Shown one piece after another: positions 57,243-64,000 of a stretch of DNA of 64,000 bases (position 1 is the first letter of the stretch; each line of letters starts with the position of its first letter). The notes below the pieces were generated by a model. That model was not told where the DNA came from, did no database searches, and saw nothing but the letters and a program-made list of their open reading frames with translations. The stretch spans positions 6,285,001-6,349,000 of the forward strand of contig CM041553.1 of NCBI GenBank assembly GCA_023238725.1, given 5' to 3'. This DNA is from Scortum barcoo (lineage: Eukaryota; Chordata; Actinopteri; Centrarchiformes; Terapontidae). The translations under genes and the position numbers were made by a program.

Positions 57243-60200
57243 AACAGGCCAATACAGGTCATTCATCATGCATGCATAAAAACTTGAGGCATAATATTGT
57301 TCACACACTGACCAGTGGAGGTACTCGGGTGTAGCTGTTGACCAGCGGCAGTCGGGAAAGACTGATGACGATGTTGCGCAAGGTTGGCGTGAGGAAAGCA
57401 GGAAATGCACTGTTTCTGTGGTGACCCAGGGCAAGGACGCTCTGTAAACCTTCCACCAGCTCGGCCATGATCTCACATGCTTGCCACTCGAACATGTCTG
57501 CAACACAGAGGTGAGACCTTTCTCAGCCAACAATGTATTTATATAGCTCTGTTCAGACAAATCAAATGCAAATTTACTGTGCTTTACAAGTGACTGACAA
57601 AATGGATTGAGAGACTAAGCACACCAAAAATAAATAAAATGGTGCAATTATACACAAAATAAAAGGGATTATATTAAAATTTAAACAAAATAGAATAAAT
57701 AGTAATATTATGGGATATTTTAAGGCAAATTTCCCCTGAGATCTACTCAGAGCAAATGACAGACATCAGAGGTAGTGGTGCAGAAAAGCTCTCAAATACT
57801 GAATTACAAAATAATCCAGCAGTTTTAGTGAATCTTTAAAAAGAAAGTGAAAGAGTGCTCACGGTCAGCACGAGCAGAGTCCACTTGGTCTCCTTCAGCG
57901 TCCCGCTCTGCTCTCGTCTTTTTCTTCTCTGGATGCAGGAGCTGGTCGCCGGGACTCACAGCCACTGGGGAGCCAAGACAGAAAGTTTGAGTGCCACTAG
58001 AAAATGACACTTGTATGATGCACAAAACAAGTCCTGGTGGCCGCCTCACCTGCAGCGATGATGAGGCACAGGCAGTAGATGAGGGAGCAGGTGTGTGTGG
58101 TGTATTCTGGGGTGGAGAGTTTGTTCCAGACACAGGGCTGCTGCAGGGACAGACAGAGGCAGGACAGAGCCCACTGCAGGTCCACACTCAGCGGCAAGCG
58201 GTCCTGGAGGAGGCGCCACACAACCACCTGGGAGAAGAGAGACAAGGGTGGAAAATGAATGAATGTGGGAAGCACGAATGTAAAGTAATCCACAATTCTA
58301 TTTTGAAGTAGCTATATTTACAGTCATAATTAACAGTTGTAAAAAAAAGTAAATGTGCTTTAATGACAGTGACAGCCATTGTATGTGGCTTAAAATTAAT
58401 AACCTCTCTCTGAATATGACCCTGAGTTTCAAGGTTATTTGTCACATAATAGCGTATAAATCAGTAAACTGCACACTGTGGCCTCTCATGATTGCAATTT
58501 CCAGGTCCTTTGCTGATTACTTCAAAAGTTTTGATTTGCTGTTAGCACCATTTTACTTCTTTCAAATTATTTGATCATATGAAACTATAAAAACAAAAAG
58601 GCAGTTAGCTACATTAAATGATAAGAAAATAAATAGTTTGTGGTCCTTTACCTCAGTGGCAGTGCAGGTGAAGGTGGTGATGAGGTGCTCCTTGTCAGAG
58701 GGAATATGTAGTGAGGAGGGCAGCTGGCTCACACTCAGCAGGTACTGAGACAGAGCTCTGCAGAGCGACAAAACCCCGGAGTAGAAACCTGGCTCATCTG
58801 AAAAAACACAGGCAACAGAAATAAATATACAGAATATGTAAAACTGCAGTCACAGAAGAACATTTATCCTCCTAGATTTAGATTTCTAACCAGCATGTTT
58901 CCTGCTTATAAAACACACAATGCAGTGTGTCTACGCTTTCCAAAACAATATGCTCAATAGAGTACTTCACGCTGCACAAGGGGTTAAATTTAAGAGACTT
59001 AGAAAAGACTCAGTCTGACAGTAGAAGAAATGACAGAATTCCAACTTCAACATCAATCTCTCCCCATGACTCTCGTCACCCTTCCCTCCCACTCTCACCA
59101 TACGCAGCAGCTAGTTGGTCCCAGTAGGGCTGTGGTTGGGAGGGCGGCAGGAAGGACTGGTGTGGGACAGGAAGTGATCCCGTGACCCCTGCAAGCCGCT
59201 CTAGAGTCACTTGCAATGCTGTTTCCAACAAGAGTGACCCCTGACCCCGCGCTAACCGCTGCACCCCCATACTCAGGCATGGACACAGCAGGCTTAGGTT
59301 GAACTCCTGAGGGAAATAAAAGATCAGGTTCAGATACAATATATGATCAAGAATATTTATTCTTCAGGTCAAAATATCCAGGTACTGCAGTCACCTTGCA
59401 GCTCATGATGTTAAAGAGGTCAGCAGGAGGTAGTTTGGTAAGAAGTTCTGTCGTCTCCAGCAGGGAAACATCTCCACGAAGACAACACTGAGACTTCACC
59501 AGGGCAACATACCACTCCTAAAGACAAAATTTAATAGACAAAAAAACCCAAAATATATCCATTTATCTCCTATTCTGAGTTTATTTACTGTGCAGGATCA
59601 AGACACTGTAAAAACATGAAATACAGACTCACGCCCTGTTCCTTTAATCCTCACCTTATCTGCAATGACCAGCTCAGGGGAGGGTGGCGGATCCCCATCT
59701 AGAGGATGTGACGTCACCGGTGGTGTGGGGCTGCTGGTGTCAGCAACAGTGGCTCTGAACCTGTCCAGCAGGGAGTAGAACCTCTGATGCCTGCAATAAG
59801 TAAAATGAACAGAGGATATGACATTTTTTTAATTTGACAGAAATTCTTCCTGCTGATGGACAACTTGAATTCTTTACAAGTACATGCAAGTTTTAGATTT
59901 GTGAACACTTATGATCTGGTCTAAAGCAGAAGGGCAATGCAAGCACATTCCCGCTACTGCTACAGTCATTTTGAGAGGGACTAGTCACCAACATTCATAA
60001 AATGTCAGTTTCACCTTACTATACATAGTCCTACAAACTATTCCTTGTATAGTTTATACAGAAGAGTGTTACCTCTGAGCCAGGCCACTGGTTTGGAGGT
60101 ATTCCTGGATCCTGTCCAGCTCCTCCACAGGCAGCTGAGCTATACTGTTCTGTAGGGTGGAGGGACAGAATATCACACGATCAGCTTGAGGGGAAATCAC

Positions 60201-63200
60201 GAGTAAACTACATACAAGTACACTGTAACATTAACTTGTTTTGTTTAGCAGGAAATTTATGGCTTTTCCCAAAGCCATACGTAAAGTCTGCATCTGACTG
60301 TTAGTCTACTTGTATCCATGCATTCATGAGACACTAAAATATAATCACATGTTCAACTTACAAACCTGCTTGGTACAAAAAAAAAAAAAGAAAAAAAAGA
60401 AAATGCAAGCACATCCATGAGAGCTGTAATTACCTGTAGTGTCTCAGCCAGCAGCATCTCTACTCTGCGACACGCCAGTGTGTCCACCATGCGAGCCAGA
60501 ACCCTGAAGGGTGTACTGAGCAGCTTGTCCACATACAGCATCAGCAGAGAGCCAGACTGACTCAGGTGGATGCCTTCCAAACACTGCAGAGTCTTCTTCA
60601 ACATGGTAGGCTGCAAAGGGGTAGAGGATTCAGTTAGTAAGGCAGGAAAGGGATGAAAGAAGGAGAGCAAAGGTCAAGAGAAAAAATAAAATGTGAGGAG
60701 GAGAGGCTGAGAGAGAGGAGAGGTAACACCATAAACTTGGGAAAAAAAAAAAAAGCAACACTGGGCGATCCAAAAAAGGAGGAAACTAACAAGACCAGAT
60801 TATAAAAAGCAGACCATTTTCAGTGCTGGGGGGGAAAGTAATATAGACTAAAAACAGGTGGTTATCTTAAGAGGAAGATTTAAAGCACAAGATAAGCTAA
60901 TTAGATTTTTTTTTTTTAAATGCGCTTAATAAATCAAATGACCTGACTAATGAGGGATAATGGAAAGAGACTAGAATAAGAAAAATAAACGGTTGTAATC
61001 TCACAGTACTGAGGTTGTCACAGCGGGACTGGATAGCCTGGATGAAGAGGCCGCTGGCAGCTGAGTTGCGGTGCACAGCGCTGATGAAATCCTGAACCGG
61101 AGGCTCATGGGAAAGGTTGATGAGGTCTCGCACATGGTTGACAATCAGCCAGGTCAGATGCTCCGAGTCATGGAGGTTCTGACACTACAGATGAGAAAAA
61201 GCAAAATGACACCTTAACTTAAAAATATAAAAAAGGCTTGTATATTCAAAGTATATTATACATTTTAGACAGATTCCAACACTGTTGAAATATTTTGTCT
61301 TTTCAAACATTCAGTCTTACCACATAGTCGCAGAAGAGGATGAGGGCTCCTCTGCGCACAATCTCCCTGTTGACCATGGCTAAGCGAGTCTCAGGCTTGT
61401 CCTCTTCCCCTTCCCCTGAGGAGTGAGGGCTCAGCAGCTTTGTGCATGAGAGGCTTTGTCTCCTTATGAAAGGAAAAGGGAGAAGGATGGAGAGAGGAGG
61501 ATTGTCACAACATATAGTGCTGTGCTAAAGGGTTTGAATTTCTTTTGCTGTGCTACTTGATCTAACAATTAAGATATAGATTCTCTATCATGTTTTTAGT
61601 GGTACAGTTTACAGAAGGACATGTGCGAGAAATGCCCATCAGAGGCCCCTGAAAAAGGGCAATTTTCTCTTTTAATTTTAGTTAGATGCAGGACATCCTT
61701 AATGCAGCAGACAATTTAAATAAATGTGTGAGACAGAAGGTAGGATATAATTTAAAAAAAAAAAAAAAAAAAGTTGATAAGTTGCTTATCATTCCCACTC
61801 ATGTTCATGAAGGGTCAGTGATCAGAACATTTTGTTGTGTGAATGGTTGTATGGTTAGAAAAGTTATGGTTCCTTTTGCTCTTAAAAGTTATGATACTTC
61901 ATTACATTTGATGATACACATCTGTCACTAATTTCACATTCTGTTATACTGCCCACTTGGCACAATATTCTTATCCTGAGTTCTTCCATTACAGGAGTGT
62001 ATCCCCTCATGCTGTCTTTTCTTACCTGGGAGTCTGGTGCACCTCAGCCCACCAGGAGTAGTTGGTGTAGTTGATGATGAGGAGGACCTGGCACCACAGC
62101 AGCACCAGGGAGGGGTGGGTGGTGATCAGGCACTGCACCATGCTGTTCAGACCCTCTAAGGGGTAATACAGGCCAGCCTCTGTGCCAGCCTGTGCACCTC
62201 CGCTCTCACCTTTCAGGAGACGGCTAGCTGCAGCTGTGATCCTGCGAAACATTCCTGGAAGGAAACAGAGCAAAAAGGGCTATCATACTGCTCAAGAAAT
62301 ATGGCTTGCATTTAAAGTTCAATTTCAAAGATCATCATAGGACTGAATTGGTGGATTTAACTCATTTTATTGTAATGATTAATATCCACTGTCTCCACAA
62401 CATTATTTAAGAAACAATGACTCACCACTTTTGAAGACGTGTATGAGACACATGAGCAGTGTGCCCAGCTGCTGGCAGTAGAAGGTGTGTTGCTGCTCTG
62501 TAATATCCACTTTAACCTGCCTGGTGGAAATGTCATCCAGCAACACTCCTACCAGCTGGAGCAGGAACCTGGAAAGCGGCAAATCTCAAGTTGAAGTGAG
62601 GGAAAAACAAGACAGATTGAGGCAAAATATATAAACAGAACAGAGTAGAGACATTCCTGCCTCCCTAAACTACACACAGTAAACACATGCACTAACCTGG
62701 CAAAGGTTTCCTCTGGTTGGGCCTTTTGTGCTTCACCATTAGCTTCCTGGTTACCGAGTGCATCAGCAGCAGGAGGGTCATTTGGGGAGGGGCTTTGCTG
62801 ATGGAGACGGCGGATCGTGTGGCAGGAGAGGAGATGTGGAGAGAGGGAGAGTTCATGGACTCGGGACAGGACAATATCCTCAGTGGACTGAGAGACGAGT
62901 ACCCTGAGCACCGCCAGGATGCCAGACACCCACAGCTGGACCGTAGCTACTGACGCCTGGAGGAGGAGAAGTTGGATTTCAAACCAAAGATCTACATTTA
63001 CTTAACAATACATAAAACTAACATCAAAGGAGATGTCTCACCATGGTGACTGGGGTGGTGAACATACTCTTGAGCAGCATGTCAACAGGTCTGAGAGAGG
63101 AGGGCGCCACAGTCTCAAACAGAGTGTTCAACACCCCCAACGCCTCCGGAGAGTCCAGGTGCATCTGTGAGGACACAACATACAAATATGTTTACGGATA

Positions 63201-64000
63201 ACAGATACAAAAAAATTAAATAAATAAAAAATTTTGTCAGTGTGTGCCAACATGTTTGATTTTACAAACTGAATTTGAGCATACACAACTCTAAATATTC
63301 CCCTACCTGCTGCTTGGCGATCATGGGAAGTATGACGTCAGCAATCTGTCGGGACAGTCTCTTCCACTTGTCCTCATTCTCTTTGTGACACTGCTGCAGT
63401 ACGAGGATGAACATCTCCAACACCTGCAAAGCACGTGTAAAGGCAACTGTCAGAAGAGACTGGCTGGGAAACTTTGTGACATCAGCTGTGTCTGTTTGAG
63501 TCCATCTGTTACTGTACCTGATGGTGTTGCACAAGTCTGAGCAGCATGGAGACCACCACCTCTTTCTGGGTATCGAGCTCTTTGCCTGCATCTGCTTTGT
63601 TTGAGCCCCTCAACACAAACAGGTCGTGGACTATTGGCTGCAAGGCTGGGATGGCTGTGGTGGAAGGAGGAAAGGAGAAAATTAAAGTACTTCGACTCAA
63701 TATCCATGTCTGTTGTTATGCTTCTGTTAATAAGTGTGGCTCTCAGAGAGACGTTAGAAAACATGCTGGTCTTCCAGCTATAGCAAGGACAGGCTTTTGA
63801 GGGTATGTGTTACTTTGAAGAGAAGTTTCGGTCTCTAAGCGAGAGTGAACTGCAATGTGTTCACAAGAAGAAGAAATGATTATGTATTGCTTGTGTTGCT
63901 CTCACCGTGTGTGACCGCTTTCCTGCCGCTCGCCATGATGCCGTCACACAGCTGGATGATTTTGGGGATGCTGATTATCTGCTTGGAGTGGTAACGCTCA
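50341..64000 (-). CDS. htt: htt, huntingtin, C-terminal half (33 exons, 5' end outside window)
   Basis: Huntingtin is a large HEAT-repeat scaffold in vesicle transport, autophagy and mitotic spindle function, stabilised by HAP40. Exons: 64000-63906 (partial), 63654-63518, 63423-63307, 63164-63042, 62956-62697, 62568-62426, 62254-62026, 61462-61321, 61184-61005, 60610-60434, 60149-60073, 59790-59655, 59517-59395, 59306-59099, 58797-58652, 58227-58050, 57964-57863, 57497-57313, 57142-57013, 56886-56783, 56453-56299, 56204-56065, 55977-55895, 55805-55675, 55578-55446, 55167-55012, 54889-54699, 54068-53954, 53683-53470, 51912-51804, 51589-51427, 50843-50683, 50554-50341. All phases agree; 4957 nt encode about 1651 residues. 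If the human count of 67 exons holds, these are exons 35-67. The segment covers the end of N-HEAT, the bridge and C-HEAT. Most introns are 80-600 bp, much shorter than in mammals. The polyQ exon is not in the window. Confidence 0.97.
50683..50843 (-). CDS. htt: htt exon (human 66 equivalent)
   Basis: The 161 nt encode VFQTLHATGQSSMVRDWVLL and ATSLSCFF-like sequence (MWSLSCFFVSASTSQWISAL). The donor CCCT|GTATCC is weak. It is chosen because it restores the conserved ALLPHVISRM junction with the last exon. Confidence 0.92.
50844..51426. other. htt penultimate-region intron
   Basis: 0.58 kb, with a 26-nt A tract on the plus strand (51254-51279, poly-U in sense). Nothing else recognised. Confidence 0.65.
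51427..51589 (-). CDS. htt: htt exon (human 65 equivalent)
   Basis: The 163 nt encode IRKGLPSEARVVSRILPQFL and [20 protein letters not shown], nearly identical to human. Confidence 0.97.
51804..51912 (-). CDS. htt: htt exon (human 64 equivalent)
   Basis: The 109 nt encode KEKASPASRPAHSDPQAPDS and [16 protein letters not shown], matching human [21 protein letters not shown]. It lies after the largest htt intron in the window (1.56 kb). The frame is open upstream of the acceptor TCCTCAG, but that extension has no counterpart in human. Confidence 0.94.
51913..53469. other. largest htt intron in the window
   Basis: 1.56 kb between GK and EK of the conserved MYTGKEK junction. It has open but unrecognised short frames (for example plus strand 52285-52584) and no repeat I can name. 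Confidence 0.65.
53470..53683 (-). CDS. htt: htt exon (human 63 equivalent)
   Basis: The 214 nt encode LCGVMVSASEDSTPSVIYHC, GLERLLLSEQLSRVDGEALV and HRAMAALGLMLTCMYTG, all strongly conserved. Exit phase is 1. Confidence 0.96.
53954..54068 (-). CDS. htt: htt exon (human 62 equivalent)
   Basis: The 115 nt encode [20 protein letters not shown] and ENYPLDVGAEFMAGVIQ, aligning with human [20 protein letters not shown] and ENYPLDVGPEF. Confidence 0.95.
54069..54698. other. htt intron
   Basis: 0.63 kb without recognisable features. Confidence 0.65.
54699..54889 (-). CDS. htt: htt exon (human 61 equivalent)
   Basis: The 191 nt encode HLPSRMGALHGVLYVLECDL and DDTAKQLIPTVSEYLLSNLR. A 24-nt A tract (sense) lies about 20 nt upstream of its acceptor CCCTAG. 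Confidence 0.96.
55012..55167 (-). CDS. htt: htt exon (human 60 equivalent)
   Basis: The 156 nt, phase 0/0, encode LLAVSDLFTERNQFDMMFST and EDEILNQYLVPAICKAAAVL. Donor is GGCATG|GTAAGT. Confidence 0.96.
55383..55426. repeat. (GT)n microsatellite, (CA)n in htt sense
   Basis: A perfect 44-bp run starting about 19 nt after the donor of the htt exon at 55446-55578. Confidence 0.95.
55446..55578 (-). CDS. htt: htt exon (human 59 equivalent)
   Basis: The 133 nt encode [20 protein letters not shown] and RRTPTILISEVVRS. Donor CGATCG|GTGAGC is followed within about 20 nt by a 44-nt (CA)n repeat in sense. Confidence 0.95.
55675..55805 (-). CDS. htt: htt exon (human 58 equivalent), acidic segment
   Basis: The 131 nt encode VSIHSVWLGNNITPLTEEEW, an acidic run (GEDEEDEADTPAP) and TSPPLSPINSR. 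The acidic and SP-rich layout matches human and contains conserved SP sites that are phosphorylated in mammals. Confidence 0.95.
55895..55977 (-). CDS. htt: htt exon (human 57 equivalent)
   Basis: The 83 nt encode TLISHEKLLLQINTEREMGN and MDYKLGQ. Two closely spaced AGs occur at the acceptor; GCAG|GCACAC gives the better match to human (GALISHEKLL). Confidence 0.93.
56065..56204 (-). CDS. htt: htt exon (human 56 equivalent)
   Basis: The 140 nt encode FGRKLAVIRGEVEREIQALV and YHAWDPVPSLSAASA, matching human [20 protein letters not shown] and YQAWDPVPSLSPA. A short UG repeat precedes its acceptor. Confidence 0.95.
56299..56453 (-). CDS. htt: htt exon (human 55 equivalent)
   Basis: The 155 nt encode RTQLNVLAVQAITSLVLSAM and GNPAVSCLEQQPRNKSLKAL. 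Exit phase is 2; donor ACACG|GTAGCT. Confidence 0.95.
56677..56743. repeat. (GT)n microsatellite, (CA)n in htt sense
   Basis: A perfect run of about 67 bp, the longest simple repeat of one motif in the window. It starts about 40 nt after the donor of the htt exon at 56783-56886. Confidence 0.96.
56783..56886 (-). CDS. htt: htt exon (human 54 equivalent)
   Basis: The 104 nt encode WSSRTQFEETWATLLGVLVT and QPITMDQEEETQQE. The donor CAGGAG|GTATGT is followed about 40 nt later by a long (CA)n tract. Confidence 0.95.
57013..57142 (-). CDS. htt: htt exon (human 53 equivalent), UG-repeat acceptor
   Basis: The 130 nt encode VWKLGWWSPQPGGEYGTTLP and EIPVDFLQEKDVFREFLYRI. The acceptor CTGTAG sits directly after about 95 nt of UG-rich repeat in sense. 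The length is not a multiple of three, so skipping would shift the frame. Confidence 0.94.
57146..57240. repeat. compound (AC)n/(AG)AC microsatellite at htt acceptor
   Basis: About 95 bp of ACAC with periodic AGAC units. In htt sense it is a UG/CUG tract occupying the polypyrimidine position of the exon at 57013-57142. Confidence 0.96.
57313..57497 (-). CDS. htt: htt exon (human 52 equivalent), nuclear export signal
   Basis: The 185 nt encode ELVEGLQSVLALGHHRNSAF and LRNIVISLSRLPLVNSYTRV. The IVISLSRLPL stretch corresponds to the leucine-rich C-terminal nuclear export signal described in human huntingtin (IIISLARLPL), with all spaced hydrophobics kept. Donor is CCACTG|GTCAGT. Confidence 0.95.
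57863..57964 (-). CDS. htt: htt exon (human 51 equivalent)
   Basis: The 102 nt encode VAVSPGDQLLHPEKKKTRAE and a charged tail. Only the GDQLLHPE part matches human (GEQLLSPE); the charged remainder is diverged, as this flexible segment also is in mammals. Phase 1 in and 1 out. Confidence 0.9.
58050..58227 (-). CDS. htt: htt exon (human 50 equivalent)
   Basis: The 178 nt encode QDRLPLSVDLQWALSCLCLS and THTCSLIYCLCLIIAA, aligning with human IPLSLDLQAGLDCCCLALQ and THACSLIYCVHFI. Confidence 0.94.
58652..58797 (-). CDS. htt: htt exon (human 49 equivalent)
   Basis: The 146 nt encode RALSQYLLSVSQLPSSLHIP and a following segment ending TATE. It corresponds to human [20 protein letters not shown]. 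Confidence 0.93.
59099..59306 (-). CDS. htt: htt exon (human 48 equivalent)
   Basis: The 208 nt encode EFNLSLLCPCLSMGVQRLAR, then a less conserved segment ending YWDQLAAAYG. Acceptor is CCCTCAG|GAGTTC and donor TATG|GTGAGA. Confidence 0.93.
59395..59517 (-). CDS. htt: htt exon (human 47 equivalent)
   Basis: The 123 nt, phase 0/0, encode EWYVALVKSQCCLRGDVSLL and ELLTKLPPADLFNIMSCK. It is moderately conserved with the human DWYVHLVKSQCW segment. Confidence 0.93.
59655..59790 (-). CDS. htt: htt exon (human 46 equivalent)
   Basis: The 136 nt encode HQRFYSLLDRFRATVADTSS and a Pro/Ser-rich segment (PTPPVTSHPLDGD) matching the human PSPPVSSHPLDGDG. Confidence 0.94.
60073..60149 (-). CDS. htt: htt exon (human 45 equivalent)
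   Basis: The 77 nt encode NSIAQLPVEELDRIQEYLQT and SGLAQR, matching the human [22 protein letters not shown] segment. Exit phase is 2. Confidence 0.94.
60434..60610 (-). CDS. htt: htt exon (human 44 equivalent)
   Basis: The 177 nt, phase 0/0, encode PTMLKKTLQCLEGIHLSQSG and TPFRVLARMVDTLACRRVEM. Acceptor is TTTGCAG|CCTACC and donor CTACAG|GTAATT. Confidence 0.96.
61005..61184 (-). CDS. htt: htt exon (human 43 equivalent)
   Basis: The 180 nt, phase 0/0, encode CQNLHDSEHLTWLIVNHVRD and HEPPVQDFISAVHRNSAASG, highly conserved. Confidence 0.96.
61321..61462 (-). CDS. htt: htt exon (human 42 equivalent)
   Basis: The 142 nt encode RRQSLSCTKLLSPHSSGEGE and VNREIVRRGALILFCDYV. Two adjacent AGs exist at the acceptor; the one giving TP-RRQSLS best matches human TPKRHSLS. 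Donor is TATGTG|GTAAGA. Confidence 0.92.
61463..62025. other. htt intron
   Basis: 0.56 kb, containing an A tract at 61754-61772; nothing else recognised. Other htt introns of 300-430 bp (56454-56782, 57498-57862, 58228-58651, 58798-59098, 60611-61004) are also empty apart from the microsatellites listed. Confidence 0.65.
62026..62254 (-). CDS. htt: htt exon (human 41 equivalent)
   Basis: The 229 nt encode GMFRRITAAASRLL, a variable Gly-rich insert, then ITTHPSLVLLWCQVLLIINY and WWAEVHQTP. The insert is longer and unlike human at this point (GGAQAGTEAG). Confidence 0.94.
62426..62568 (-). CDS. htt: htt exon (human 40 equivalent)
   Basis: The 143 nt encode FLLQLVGVLLDDIS and then QHTFYCQQLGTLLMCLIHVF. 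Acceptor is TTCCAG|GTTCC and donor AGTG|GTGAGT. Confidence 0.95.
62697..62956 (-). CDS. htt: htt exon (human 39 equivalent)
   Basis: The 260 nt encode ASVATVQLWVSGILAVLRVL and STEDIVLSRVHELSLSPHLL. A diverged Ser/Pro/Asn-rich stretch follows (QQSPSPNDPPAADALG) where human also has a flexible segment, then EETFAR. Exit phase is 2. Confidence 0.95.
63042..63164 (-). CDS. htt: htt exon (human 38 equivalent)
   Basis: The 123 nt, phase 0/0, encode MHLDSPEALGVLNTLFETVA and SSLRPVDMLLKSMF. Acceptor is CTCACAG|ATG and donor ACCATG|GTGAGA. Confidence 0.96.
63307..63423 (-). CDS. htt: htt exon (human 37 equivalent)
   Basis: The 117 nt, phase 0/0, encode VLEMFILVLQQCHKENEDKW and RLSRQIADVILPM. The sequence is essentially identical to human. 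Confidence 0.96.
63518..63654 (-). CDS. htt: htt exon (human 36 equivalent)
   Basis: The 137 nt encode AIPALQPIVHDLFVLRGSNK and KEVVVSMLLRL, nearly invariant among vertebrates. Acceptor is CCACAG|CCATC and donor CATCAG|GTACAG. Confidence 0.95.
63906..64000 (-). CDS. htt: htt exon (human 35 equivalent), partial at window edge
   Basis: It encodes RYHSKQIISIPKIIQLCDGI and MASGRKAVTH, almost identical to human huntingtin. Donor is CACACG|GTGAGA, exit phase 1. The exon continues beyond the right edge. Confidence 0.94.

Noticed and set aside
57081..57560. 159-codon minus-strand frame with a long VCVCVC run
   Set aside because: Generated by reading through the CA/GT microsatellite out of frame with the htt exons on either side.
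1..64000. tRNA, rRNA, snRNA, CRISPR, bacterial operon or viral elements
   Set aside because: No cloverleaf, rRNA-like block, regular spacer-repeat array or recognisable viral gene was found. The CA and GA arrays are ordinary vertebrate microsatellites.

Overview
The window is vertebrate genomic DNA, almost certainly from a spiny-rayed (percomorph) teleost. It holds two multi-exon genes, both on the minus strand, in the order 3' half of htt (huntingtin), then the whole of rgs12 (regulator of G-protein signalling 12). Exons are small, many HTT introns are under 130 bp, dinucleotide microsatellites are abundant, and several decayed fish mobile elements are recognisable. HTT upstream of RGS12 in the same orientation matches the human 4p16.3 neighbourhood, as I know it. 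I see no believable protein-coding gene on the plus strand; the plus-strand open frames are short, repeat-derived or antisense shadows of exons.

Layout by coordinate. 1-3654: downstream of rgs12, no gene, with a nested pair of MITE-like elements at 2800-3470. About 3655-5114: rgs12 3' UTR. 5115-44632: rgs12 coding exons 18 to 1, with a 19 kb intron (18542-37776). Two short exons inside the large introns look like alternative first exons (15390-15471 and 31249-31296). 44660-46200: 5' UTR exon sequence and a CpG-rich promoter region. About 46.3-47.4 kb: a short intergenic gap. About 47375-50340: probable htt 3' UTR. 50341-64000: the last 33 coding exons of htt, running off the right edge.

The rgs12 splice model is frame-consistent. 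Eighteen coding exons sum to 4635 nt, or 1544 codons plus stop. They encode PDZ, PTB, RGS, two tandem Ras-binding domains and a GoLoco motif, in the order known for long vertebrate RGS12. The alternative first exons join in frame to exon 5 or exon 6. They would give proteins of about 762 and 766 residues with the RGS, RBD and GoLoco parts but no PDZ or PTB. The htt exons sum to 4957 nt, about 1651 codons plus stop. They cover the end of the N-HEAT solenoid, the bridge and the C-HEAT domain; the polyQ N-terminus lies outside the window.

The most notable signals beyond ordinary annotation are: the two alternative promoters or first exons; a 22-nt microexon; dinucleotide repeats placed hard against splice sites in the sense orientation expected for TDP-43/CELF (UG), hnRNP L (CA) and PTB (CU); a transposon nested in a transposon; several near-perfect hairpins or palindromes in rgs12 intron 4; and a diverged local duplication at 33.4/34.1 kb. 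All exon limits come from reading GT/AG sites and reading-frame phase by eye, plus remembered human homologues. No alignment or transcript data were used.
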